The position numbers were made by a program, and so were the translations under genes. A stretch of DNA of 64,000 nt from Cladophialophora immunda (Eukaryota > Ascomycota > Eurotiomycetes > Chaetothyriales > Herpotrichiellaceae): the NCBI RefSeq assembly GCF_000835495.1, contig NW_015622545.1, forward strand, positions 434,001 through 498,000, written 5' to 3'. Under the pieces are notes generated by a model. It saw only the letters and a list, made by a program, of their open reading frames with translations. It ran no database searches and was not told the origin of the DNA. Shown piece after piece: positions 31,924 to 42,378 of the stretch. Position 1 is the stretch's first letter. Every line of letters starts with the position of its first letter.

Positions 31924-32769
31924 TTCGGACGTTGAAAGAAGCGGGTTCGATACGCCGTTGTAGCGCTGGATGGTCAATGGAGAGGATTTCGTAGGAGAGA
32001 CTTCGTTGCAACTGGGTTGTGGAATAGCATAGACAATACCAAAGTAACGACTGAATGGGAAGGACTGACAATAGCGAGAGTCTTGGGTCAGAAACGGACG
32101 ACGAAGTGGCTTTCGGAGTGTAGAAAGGAGCGCAGGGCGACGAAAAAGAAGTGCAGAGAGAGAGGCTTGTCTCACCCTGGGCGACGGGATCCGGAACCCG
32201 CAAAAACAGACACCCCCAACAGGGCCTAGCAGCTCGAGACTCACCAGACGCGCCCCGGCCAACAGCAACGGCCATTGGGCCATTGGCAGAGCCTCTGGGT
32301 GTCAACTAAGCCACTCTCCGCCCGGACCATCTTAACCTTGTCGGGCTTGGGCTCTCTGTGCCCTGTTCTTATTTTGGTTCGCCCACTCACCCATCTTCCC
32401 GGCCACTTGGGTCGCGAGCCTCGATGTCTGATATCACTCTTCACACCACCTGCAATGAGACCTCTTTGGCGACGCAAGAAGAATATTTGGGTCTTGCGAA
32501 GGCGGGCTGCTACTAAGCACGACACCGGCTGACTTTGACTGAACATGCCTGTACCTGACAGCCGCAACAGAGGGGAGCCACCGGTAGAGTGACCTGCTGC
32601 CCAGAGACCTATGACCGTACACATAGGAGTCGTGGATATGACGCGGGAGCTTCAAGGCCACGGGTAACACAGCGTACACTACAGCTCGGGGGGAGACCGA
32701 GTATTCAGACTGCCCTCGTTCCAATCCTTGGTTTCTTGTCCTTGTCTCGCTCGCCCTGATCCAGCGACT
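31924..32769. other. Intergenic region upstream of DUF7137 gene
   Basis: About 850 bp. The frame of the DUF7137 protein is open upstream of its signal peptide, but that extension (to about 32283) lacks coding character and would bury the signal peptide, so it is read as leader. No gene was found. Confidence 0.5.
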
Positions 32770-33327
32770 TCATCGAATAATCGCCTCTTTCCAGTCCGCC
32801 AAACTATTGTCTGTCTCCGGGTCTTTTCTGCCTCTCTTCTGCTGCTGCCGCTCGGGTCCAGATCGCTGCTTCTGTCCTCTTTCTCGTTTCGAAGCCGGCG
32901 TATCCGGGATGCTGCCCTGCTCTTGTGCTTCAATCACGGCGATACGGCGTCTCAAGATGTCCAGATCCATTTTCAACTTCACGTCAGAGGTTCGTCCGTA
33001 GTCGTCGTGCGGTCGGAGGCTATCTCTCAAGCCAGACATGGGTGACACATGCTGGTGCTTGATGGCGCCGTCTGCTGTTCGTTTTCTCTGCAGCGGCATC
33101 TGTCTTGGGGCGTTGCCTGGTCTCAACCCGGCGGCAGCGAACATTTCGTTTGGGCGACTTGCGATTTTGAGATCGCTGAATCTGGCCGTCAATCCGTTCT
33201 GAGATTGTTGTCGTTTGTCCGCAGTCCTGTTCGCCTGTCCAACATTGATTGCGTCCTTTTGCCAGACCGACAGTTGAATTCCACCTGACCGACGCGCTCC
33301 CCATTCCGCGCGCTCAGATTGAGACAT
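32770..33327 (-). CDS. Basic low-complexity ORF, hypothetical (185 aa)
   Basis: An uninterrupted 185-codon frame with ATG at 33327. The product is hydrophilic and strongly basic, with one predicted amphipathic helix (VKLKMDLDILRRRIAVIEAQ, about 115-134) of coiled-coil type followed by Lys/Arg/Gln-rich runs (KRERGQKQRSGPERQQQKRGRK) that could be a nuclear localisation signal. No named domain is visible. Its length exceeds the surrounding chance frames and no better frame overlaps it, but there is no second line of evidence. Additional exons are possible at either side. Confidence 0.4.
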   Translation of the reverse strand: MSQSERAEWGARRSGGIQLSVWQKDAINVGQANRTADKRQQSQNGLTARFSDLKIASRPNEMFAAAGLRPGNAPRQMPLQRKRTADGAIKHQHVSPMSGLRDSLRPHDDYGRTSDVKLKMDLDILRRRIAVIEAQEQGSIPDTPASKRERGQKQRSGPERQQQKRGRKDPETDNSLADWKEAIIR

Positions 33328-34025
33328 TGGTCACCTAAGACCTCGACGTAAGTACGACGGTGGCGGAGTTAGATTATGGGCAATGCCACCTCGTTGGGAG
33401 ACATAGGAGCTACTGAAGATGCTGGGATTGGTCACCTAGTGAATAGGTTGCAGTGTCCGCGTTGTTGACGTAGAGTGCTCCGTTGGCGTTGAACCAGCCA
33501 TCACCTTAGTGGCAGAGAGGCGTGTAGGAAGGAAATCGGGGTTGGCATCGCTTTGCACAGCAGCATCCGGTCATCGAAAATATAGGTCACTTACTTGAAT
33601 ATCCCCGTGGATACTTCACGAAGGAACGAGTCCATGTTGGGATCTGTATACAAGAGTAGGCAGGTGCATGATAAATGCGCTGCACAAGGGCTTTTCATTC
33701 AATCCAGAAGTTCTTTGACATTCCTGCTCTAGCAGGTACATAGCACTCATGTCACAACTATAACGCATCATACTTCTCTTCAAAATGGCATGACTTCTCA
33801 GCAAAAGACTAAGGCCATCTGCAACAAAGGATCAATGTTGGTAGTGTGCTACATCTGATAGCAGCGAACCCACCCCAGCAGTGCAGGAAAAGGATAATTC
33901 CCACCAGAACTGATAGTGGCTGTACGTCAAGGGGCCGCATTAAGGCACCACCGAGTTACTTCGTGATAAGTGGATGAGGCCACCGGCCTGCAAAGGCCCG
34001 CCTGTGTATGTACGGCTCGAAATGG
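33328..34025. other. Intergenic region
   Basis: About 700 bp between the basic ORF's start and the Med27 3' end. Only short frames were seen; no motif was assigned. Confidence 0.5.
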
Positions 34026-35009
34026 TCACCTGCAAAGTCGATGGAACGCCAAAAACTGAGGTAGCTGCTCGGCTGGTGTTGAGGGATCCGCTTGTCGAAT
34101 CACTGGCAGTTTCAGGTGCTTGGTGTCGAGAAGCTTCTTGCACTTGTCGCATCGTCTAGTGGTCAAATCGTGGAACGAATAAATCATCTCCTGGATGGAC
34201 CGTTAGCAGAATCATACGGAGCGATGACGCGAAGTGTGTGCATACAAGGAGGTTTCCCAGCCGGTCCCTCTCCTTCGACTCTCGAATGCTTTGAACGACG
34301 TCAGCACGCATGTCGTATACACCCGATGCTTCTGAGCCAGACTTGTCAATGACGTTGTACGTTGTCGCGCCGGGGGACTGGGTCTTCTCAACTCGAAAGT
34401 CAAAACGGGAGACGCTGATATCGATTGGCAAGAGTGATGCTTCATTTGACACGTGTATCTTCAACTCTGGATGCCTTGCGCGAAAGTCATTCACAGTCTT
34501 TGCAATTTCGGCATCAGATGGGGGCTGAAAGTCGCGGCTAGCGTCCTTTTCAGTGATGGATGTCTGCTCGTTTGCAGCAGCGTCCCGCAGGAGACTGGCA
34601 TAGTCGAATGCCCATGCGTCTCCACCCTGGGGAAAGTCATTGGCGTGGACCGTCTGCCAGAGCTCGCGCACGTCGTCACTGTGCCAGTCTTTCTTGAATC
34701 TCTCGAGGTCCCGACTCCCTGCCTGTGCTGCCGTCTGCAAATAGGCGGCAAGCTTTGCAGGCTCATAATCACCAGGGTTGTCCAGAGCCACGCGGGCTGG
34801 GTTGATCAGCTTCTCGGGCAGTAAAGTCCGAAGGTCCCCAATCTCCAAGGAGGTCAGCATCGGTCTGGAAGGCGTGATTGGCCAAGGAAGAAAGCCAAAG
34901 CAAAGGCAAAGTCACTGACTTGAGTGTACATGTTCTGCAATTTCGCGAGCTTCTCGATGATTTTGCGGTCCTCGGGGTCCACCGCCCCTGACGAGGCCGA
35001 TGGCAACAT
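34026..35009 (-). CDS. MED27: Mediator complex subunit 27
   Basis: There are three exons, 35009-34920, 34842-34246 and 34190-34026, giving 283 aa. Exon 1 reads MLPSASSGAVDPEDRKIIEKLAKLQNMYTQ; the first intron begins GTCAGTGA and is best closed at the acceptor CTGACCTCCTTGGAG, giving MYTQ-IGDLRTLLPEKLINPARVAL. Exon 2 carries the helical N-terminal part and then the beta-type middle (IHVSNEASLLPIDISVSRFDFRV). Exon 3 (intron begins GTATGCAC, ends CATCCAG) reads EMIYSFHDLTTRRCDKCKKLLDTKHLKLPVIRQ, with the CxxC zinc-like pair and the FLAFHRLC end characteristic of the Med27 C-terminal domain. Mediator bridges activators and RNA polymerase II; Med27 belongs to the tail/upper middle. The zinc-site partner residues (His/Cys near the end) are consistent with the family. 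Confidence 0.85.
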
Positions 35010-35631
35010 GCCTGCGGACGCTCCAAGGTGCGCAGCAGTGTTTCCAAAATAAAGATGTTACATTGAGAGGATGATCGGCTTTCCGCAGCAAAAGGATACC
35101 CCGATGAGAGCGAAGTAGCAACAGGTAGTATGACTTGAGAGATGGTGGCCAAATGCAAAGAGCAGCAAATCACATGTCGATGAAGATGACTCTACAAGTA
35201 GAAGAAGTGAAAAGGTCAGTCATGTGATGCAAGCCCAAAGGATTTATTCATAGAAAATGCCAAGACAGAGTCAAAAGCTATACTATACGAGGCTAGTATA
35301 ATCCTGCCAAAGCAGCGTGAGAGCAGAGAGATAAATGACGCAGTCTGACACAGAATAGACGCCATCTCCGAATATCGCCAGTCACTCAATAGCGACGAGG
35401 TGGGCGCCAGACAAAATATGGTTATTAATATAAGGGATAGATATAGGGATGCCATTATGCCTAAGGACAGAATAGATGCCCTTATAATTGATAATTACCG
35501 CTGAGTTAATAGTGAATCACTGCTACTTTACTACTGTCTAGATATGTGCCCTTCTTGTCAGACTATGCTATTTATTTTCGACATACACTCGCCAGTACTC
35601 CCGCCTGTGTCATCATCAATCTACTCCGTCA

Positions 35632-35653
35632 CTTCTTCTTCTTCTTCTTCTTC
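35632..35653. repeat. (CTT)n microsatellite
   Basis: Seven cttc/ttc units in a row, followed by ctctctcc. Confidence 0.85.
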
Positions 35654-35792
35654 TCTCTCCTCTTGACAAGGTGACGCGCATGATACAGCAGCGTACTTCG
35701 ACCCTTCTGGCACTCTCTTGGTACTAACTCACATGCGCTGATCATATCATTCTCCCCGTTTTCGTAAGCATGGAGAGAATGTCATGATACAA

Positions 35793-35840
35793 CTTCGCTC
35801 TATTGGTTCTTCGCTCTATTGGTTCTTCGCTCTATTGGTT
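35793..35840. repeat. Three exact 16-bp tandem copies carrying ATTGG
   Basis: The unit cttcgctctattggtt occurs three times back to back without a mismatch (35793-35808, 35809-35824, 35825-35840). Each copy has ATTGG, the reverse complement of CCAAT. Confidence 0.9.
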
Positions 35841-38175
35841 GGTCGCTCGCACATCATCGACGTCTCCACGAATCGGGGTGCCCTAGGGTCTGCCCCTGTT
35901 GGTGAACGCTAGAGGTGAGCCAGGTGGCAGGGGTTCCGGAATCCAGTGTACCCAGGATTTGGGTAGGAGTAGAGAGGCCTTCTGTGCCGTGCTCCCCGTC
36001 GAACACCTGCATCTCCACGTGGGAACTCTGTCTGATCGCTAGGGGCGTGCTACGAGACCCAAAGCAAGTTTTTGCAACTTGGATTCCTCTGAACGGCCCA
36101 GCTGTGGAAGGAAATCGCTCTTCCTAATCTATACCCTCTGTGCGAGCGGTGTTCGCACATCTTTATCTCATCGTTGGCATATTGCATCCTCGATTCCAGG
36201 GTTGCTAAGTGCGTTTCGCTGTATGGTGACGTCAAATGTCCATCGTGCTACGGGTTCGAAGTTGGTCTGAACTTTCTCTATCTCAGACATGCAGTGGCTC
36301 TCCAAACTCACATGGCGCAGAACCTGAGTTCGGACCCATTTGCCTCGCTGATTTCCAGTAGTCGGTTGAACGCCATCACCGTCTGTGCGAACGTGGGTAA
36401 GCACAGTCGCATCCAATGTTCGTGGACACGAGGGGGCGCAAAAGGACAGTCTACGGCGAAAAGGGGGCCAATTAGATTCCCTTCTCGGATATTCGTACAC
36501 AAGGGTGATGATCGTGGATACTCGTGGAGAGATGGCAATAGTCTAGCTTACGTCAGGTTCAGTTATCTTCTGCCATGGTGACGACCATCATGCACTCGGT
36601 CCAAAGTCTAAGGACATTGAGCATGGTCCTTGATCGTCCGCAGCTCGTTCAGACTCACTGCACGAAGCATGGATACCGGGAGAGGGAGACAAAGAAAGAC
36701 ACTCTCTTTGTGCATTGACCAGTTGCGCCATCTCCTCACCTTAGCGCCTTTCTACTATACGACACCACTCTCAAACGGGTATACGTCGAGGGATCGGCGG
36801 TCACAAATTGTCACAAAGAGGCATCTATGTTCAGAGCTATACTCAAACCGTCTAGACGTGCGAGCCCAAGAGAGTACAGGCAAATAACACGAGATAACCT
36901 CGGACCCGAGCCGTGAGTTTGGAGATCTACACCGAGACGGTGTCCCTGGGTCCGCGAGATACCCCTTTGGGTTATTACGGCGAGTCTGATAGTCGTTCGT
37001 CATTGCAGCAGAGGCTCAGCCACAGATTGGTCGCTAAAACCTGTCAGGTCGTTTCCAGTTGCGATGTGCCGTGTGGCATACCTGGAACAAGGAAGTCTAA
37101 GCTTGTATACGGCGGTTGTGGATGGCCTGACTTGGGACTTTCCTTCATACCCCGGATCATAGATACGATATACTAGACTGGGCAGCGGAGCACAAGCTGT
37201 CAATCAAGGCAACACAAGAGGCGGCTTGCTACCGTCGAATACTACTCCAGCTCAGCTCGTGTGCGCAAGAGCCACGGTTGACAGATCAGGATACGCAGAT
37301 GATCCACATCCAAAAGGCGCCGCAGCCGGTCGCTAAGCAGGCATGGCAGGTCAAGTTGCAACGCCGCCATGAGGAGTGGTATAGGTCGCCAATCTGATTG
37401 GATTCTGCGGCCGCAGTCGATTTGCAATCTCTGGGCGTCCATGAATCTGCGCGGGTCTCCGCTGACAAACGGCTGGGTCTTTGGTCCTTCTGACTCACTT
37501 GCGACCTAGGTTCAAAGAGAGCATGTCGCGAGAGCTGACCGGATGAAGGCTGTGGACAAAGCCGAGCAGGACGATCGACGGCGGAAACAAAGGCCCTGAC
37601 AATGTCTCCGAGCTCGACTTGTGTGCACGGCCCAATTAAGTCCGAACGAGTTTTGACGCACGAAGCCGTCGGCCAACGAGAAAATGACTCGTACATTTTT
37701 TTTTCTCTCTCTCTCCAACTTGCTTCAGCTCGTCGACGATCTCCCCAGGTTTGGAAAGGGAAAGGGGGCTCAGGAACCCAAGTTAGAACATTGCACGGGG
37801 AGCATGCAACCCTAGGCATGCTGGCGTATGACAAAACACTCCTGGGAGACAAGTAGTAAACGAGCAGCCAGCTCTGCTCGGGGTGCACAGAGTGGCCATC
37901 GCCCCGTCCAGAATGGCATATTATTTTTGTGTGGAAGACGGGCAGAATCAATGGCAAATAAGACTCGGTACAGGTTTAACTTGTACCGGTACCTGGACGC
38001 CACTGCATGATGTTGATTGTTCTTGCCGTTTGTCTCCTGTTTACAAAGCAATAATGATGCCAATGTCAAAAAGCAAACCAGTGCCAGTGACATTGCCAGA
38101 GCTAGAGCCTGTGCCACCAGTGCCTAACCAGACGCAGCAGTTTTCCTCCCTTTGGGTGCGGTCATCCCAGTCTCA

Positions 38176-38191
38176 CCCCCCCCCCCCCCCC
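38176..38191. repeat. C16 homopolymer
   Basis: Sixteen consecutive C followed by AAAAAG. Confidence 0.9.
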
Positions 38192-38584
38192 AAAAAGACG
38201 CCTCCTTAGTGGGTGATTTAGGGGGGGCGGTGACCTGAGAGGGGGTGGAGGGGGAAACAGACCCGGCCTTGAAGAACGGGCAACAAAGACGAGAAAAACA
38301 ACAAGCAACCAAAAGAGTGACAGACTAGCAAACGAGGGTCTCCACCGGGGATTGGACTGGTATCTTCAGTATCTTCAATACGGGCGTGCGGTGAGATGAT
38401 CAGCAAAGCCGCTGGCACTTCGGCCGGTACCACCGTCTGCATGCGTAACGGCCTACTGGTACGAAGGGTCGTCGCAGAGTCTTGGGGCGTGGTGGAGCAT
38501 GATTCGTTTCAATTTCCCCTTCCCTTTGGTCGCTTTTCAAGTTTCCGCCTTACCACTCCGACTCTCTCACTACGACTCACCTGA

Positions 38585-38602
38585 TGGGACTGGGACTGGG
38601 AC
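38585..38602. repeat. TGGGAC hexamer tandem repeat
   Basis: Three perfect copies of tgggac, then tggcag. Confidence 0.85.
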
Positions 38603-38713
38603 TGGCAGACTGGGGATCAGAGTGTGGCTCACAGATCCCTGGCACGCTTCGGCCGCTGGGACCCGCCTCCCAAGCCTCCATGACTACTGACCTTACCTAC
38701 GATCTGCCTGTGC

Positions 38714-38741
38714 CCACTGTCCACTGCCCACTGCCCACTGC
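38714..38741. repeat. 7-bp tandem repeat (CCACTGC), four copies
   Basis: Units ccactgt, ccactgc, ccactgc, ccactgc in succession, followed by ccacccc. Confidence 0.85.
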
Positions 38742-39137
38742 CCACCCCCTGGGCCCTGACCCAGCACCTGGGATGGGGGATGCTGTCAGCAATTCAGACC
38801 GGGGTCGATTCTAGCCCTACGAGGATTGCCTTTGCCTTTTCGCCCTAAGCCCAATGATGGTCGAGCGAACAGGCAGGCAGCTCGCAGCAGCTCGAGCTGG
38901 TCCTAACTATTCATATGTCCTTGTTCGCCCCATGGGTTTGAGAACAACTACTTCTATGTTTTGAAACTTGCCAGCAGCTCTCCAAACTCTGTGACCCATG
39001 GGATCTGGCATTTCGCCGACGAAGCCCAGTTCCAGGAATATATATGCAAACACCCAAACTCCCAACCACCCAACGACTTCTAAATTAACCCCCCCCCCCC
39101 CGAGAATCAGCAATACTATTAGTGCTTGCAGCAAGCC

Positions 39138-40364
39138 ATGGCCGTTGAGACCCAGGACGCCATCTTCTCCATGACCCCCCCGCCCAGCGAGTTCGACGAA
39201 TTCGACAAAAGCGCCTTGCTGACTTGCTCACCTTCCCTCCCCGGCCTCTGCTACCCTTCACCGGCTCCTTCGAGTCGAGGGCATAATCCGTCCGTGTCAT
39301 CAGAGTCTATATACATGCTTCCAGGCATGTCAATGTCCGACTCCCAAGCCCACGACCTCCATCAGTTATCTTTCGACGACACCGCCTCCGACTCTGCGTC
39401 TTTCTTTCCCCTCCCGCCCGTCACCGATCCCGCCTTGACTGCCGACTTCAATCCCACCACCTCTGCGTCCGCCTCTGCTCTCACGCCCAACAGCACCTAC
39501 GCCATGTATGAACAGAATCAGTGGTTTCCCTTCTCCAACTACCCGCAGCCCACCCCGCTGCTGGCCTATGACCCGACCTCGTCGACACACTTTCCCACCT
39601 ATAGTAGCCACCCTCACCATCCATCTGCCCATGTTATTCCTCCGACACCTCAGGACATTCAACCCGCACATTTCGACTTCAACCAGGCTCCCACCTCGGG
39701 CATCCCCTCGGCCCATCACCTGGCCGCCTCGCCCGTCTTCTCACAAGTCTCTCACCCGAGCTCTCAGAGTCACCGCGGTAGCGTCTCGTCCATGTCACGG
39801 TCATGTAGTCCCATTTCCTCGATGAGTAGAGGTCATTCCGACTCGCTTCGCCCAGCGCTCCGCTCCAACTCGACCTCATCCAACACCTCTCTCCACGCCT
39901 ATGGCATTCCAGTGACGGAACCAACGTCAATGATGGTGACATCTCTGCACCCCTCGTCGCCTTCCGCGCATAACGGTGGTGTCGGTCAGTCCTGGCGCTG
40001 TGCCTACCCAGGCTGTACCTCGCGGGCCACTTTCACTCGAGGCTGTGATCTGCGGAAACACTACAACCGGCACAGCAAGCACCTCTTCTGCCGCGTTGAT
40101 GGCTGCCCGCAGAGCGAGGCTGCTGCCGCCGCGCGTGCCAAGTCCGCCGACCAGCCCCTCACTGGCGGGTTTTCCAGCAAGAAGGACCGCGCCCGCCACG
40201 AGGCCAAGCACAACCCGGGCATCAAGTGCGAATGGCGCGGGCCCGAAGGCGAGGAATGTGGTCGGGTCTTTTCCCGCATGGACAACATGAAAGACCATGT
40301 CCGACGGATTCACAACAAAGGCCAGCAACAGCAGAACGGTGGACAGGCATCCAGTCGCAAGTGA
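39138..40364 (+). CDS. C2H2 zinc-finger transcription factor
   Basis: An intronless 408-aa protein; the ATG at 39138 is chosen because the upstream part of the frame lacks an earlier ATG. The first 280 residues are disordered and rich in Ser, Pro and His, with a Ser/Arg-rich run (SVSSMSRSCSPISSMSRG) and an acidic start (PSEFDEFDKS), likely activation and phosphorylation regions. The C-terminus holds three atypical zinc fingers: CAYPGCTSRATFTRGCDLRKHYNRH, then CRVDGC with a long Ala/Lys/Ser insert before RHEAKH, then CEWRGPEGEECGRVFSRMDNMKDHVRRIH. This arrangement, with a long loop in finger 2 and nine residues between the cysteines in finger 3, is a Pezizomycotina pattern. Target genes are unknown. 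It stands alone in gene-poor DNA, as long-leader regulators often do. Confidence 0.87.
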   Translation: MAVETQDAIFSMTPPPSEFDEFDKSALLTCSPSLPGLCYPSPAPSSRGHNPSVSSESIYMLPGMSMSDSQAHDLHQLSFDDTASDSASFFPLPPVTDPALTADFNPTTSASASALTPNSTYAMYEQNQWFPFSNYPQPTPLLAYDPTSSTHFPTYSSHPHHPSAHVIPPTPQDIQPAHFDFNQAPTSGIPSAHHLAASPVFSQVSHPSSQSHRGSVSSMSRSCSPISSMSRGHSDSLRPALRSNSTSSNTSLHAYGIPVTEPTSMMVTSLHPSSPSAHNGGVGQSWRCAYPGCTSRATFTRGCDLRKHYNRHSKHLFCRVDGCPQSEAAAAARAKSADQPLTGGFSSKKDRARHEAKHNPGIKCEWRGPEGEECGRVFSRMDNMKDHVRRIHNKGQQQQNGGQASSRK

Positions 40365-42316
40365 CCGCACCGATCCACCTGTATGAGCTAAAAAATGAGC
40401 CCCAGGGTCTAAGAGGATCGTGGCCATCATGATCGCAGTGCGAGGCTTCACCACCGAGTCCCCATTCTGGGGTGACTCGGCACTCGAGGCCGCTGACGCC
40501 TGCAAAGAAATCACCACTTGTCATTCTCCACGGCCGAAATTGGGAAGGGCAGGAAGAGGCTACCAAAAGGAAGCAAGGAGGAAATGAAGACGGGAAGGAG
40601 AAGGCAACAGAAGCTTGCTTGCCGGCCAAGGGATCAGGAAATCCCCCCTCCTTTCTAAATGAACTATTTTTTTTGTTTTGACCCCCAAAGACCGTGTCCC
40701 TTTCGAGACCCTGACGAGAAGACTGTGTTTCTCTTCCCCTTTTCCTCGAAAAAGTCCTGACGAGTCTTCTTTTTTAATGTCCTCGTTTTGGCGGAAAGAG
40801 TGCAGGAGCTGTGGCGGCGGGGAAAAAAAAGAGGAGGCGCACTCCCTCTTCTTATGTTCTTATACCTCTCTTCTTCTTCTTCTTCTGGGAAATCGGGGTT
40901 CAGGAGCGTTTCCTGTTCTCCCTCTGATGTGTGTCCATATATTCTTCTTCCAACTGCGAATGGAAACGCGTATGAAATGACGGGATGGGAAGGAACGGGC
41001 ACTTTATGGGACGGAAGATATACTCGGGCTGGCTGGGCGGGTTCTGCTGTCACAGATAATAATGCGTTATTTGGGTTTATGGTGTTCTATGGTTCTACCG
41101 TGTCCTCGCTCTCTTGCCCGGCTGCAAAATGTGTCTCCCCGTGGCTCTTGATCTCTCTCTCTCTCTTCCGTCCCTTCCCCGTCACTCCGCGGTTTGTCGT
41201 GGACCAGAGCCAGAGCCAGACACCGGGAAGCGAGCCATGGTTTCATGTTCAGGAGGCCAGTTGCCTCGTTGCCCTTTTCTCTCTCTGTGCCGCCAACGCT
41301 GCGTCTTCCTCCCGCCTCTCATGCCTGTGATATTGCCACGCCCCATACCACCGTGACAGACGGATAGAAGGAAGGAAGGAAGGATTGAAGGAGGTAGGAA
41401 GGTCAGATATGCATTGGTGGCCAGGGGGACAGGTGGATGGGTGGAGAGCGAAAGAAGGAAGAGGCAAATAGCACGAGACAGGCGAATGCATCAACCACCA
41501 CGAATCGATGAGCCGTCCTCTCCTCTGCTCTGCTCTGCTCTGCACCAGAGAATGAACACACAGCTCGTCTCTTTCCATAGAGAGCAGCCGCGAAAAGAAA
41601 GATACCTCCCAGGAGAAAAAAAAAAAAAAGAAAAGACTGTGCGGGCGGGCGAGCGAAGGGGGGAGGGAAAGGGTTCTTTTGCAATTTGCCCCAGTAGTTT
41701 GTTTGTAGTGGTGGGCTGCATGCGAAAAGCCAAAGGCAGAGATGCTCGTAGATCCTTAGGGGGAGTGGTAGTGGTATGCACTGTAACAGTAGGACAAAGC
41801 AGTAGGGACACACACACAGAGAGAGAGACAGAGGGAGGAGACAGGCTGAGTTTGCTGCCTGCGCCTTGCCATTCCATCCCATCCCGCATCTCGCATCTCG
41901 CACCCTACACCAATGCACTATGTATCTGCCTGCGTGCATCTGGATGACTCGAACAGTGCATGCATGAGTGAATGACTCTTCCTCCCTTCCCCTCTGGTCT
42001 GGTGGCGCGAGCAATAATAGCACCTCTGTTCCTCTTCCTACCTAGCCCACAAGGCACGACGACAACACTACGATAGGTCCTTTTTCCTAGCGACTAGCTA
42101 GCTAGCTATCACCCGGCTCGTTCACTCATCCACTCATACCCCCCTAAACTCTTTCTCCTGTGGGAAGATGGCATCGAGGGAGGTATCTATGAGGGATAAC
42201 GCGCGCGCACTAATTCTTCCACGCAAGCGGCAATCTGGGTCCTGCGTTTCTGCATTCTGGATCCTGGAACCCCGATGAGATGAGAGCCGCCACAGGAAAG
42301 GGGCAGGAGCAGGATA

Positions 42317-42339
42317 GGATGGGATGGGATGGGATGGGA
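42317..42339. repeat. (GGGAT)n pentamer microsatellite
   Basis: Four units of gggat with a degenerate flank. Confidence 0.85.
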
Positions 42340-42354
42340 GTTGGATGCTCACGT

Positions 42355-42378
42355 ACACGCACACGCACACGCACACGC
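42355..42378. repeat. (ACACGC)4 microsatellite
   Basis: Four perfect copies of acacgc, then aacacgcaacac. Confidence 0.9.

Larger units (their letters stand above)
35010..39137. other. 4.1-kb gene-poor region with repeats and an AT-rich patch
   Basis: No complete gene was found. Between about 35220 and 35560 the composition becomes AT-rich and uses codons (ATA, AGA, TTA) unlike the neighbours, with a broken plus-strand frame. From 35.6 to 38.8 kb there are tandem repeats (listed separately), a C16 tract and short frames only. The last 250 bp before 39138 are the leader of the zinc-finger gene, ending in a C13 tract at 39089-39101. Confidence 0.55.

Noticed and set aside
34150..34175. tRNA-like string tctagtggtcaaatcg
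   Set aside because: It is within the last exon of MED27 and cannot form a tRNA cloverleaf with its flanks.
41403..42023. Overlapping frames of 206 (minus) and 177 (plus) codons
   Set aside because: Both arise from low-complexity, purine/pyrimidine-biased DNA.
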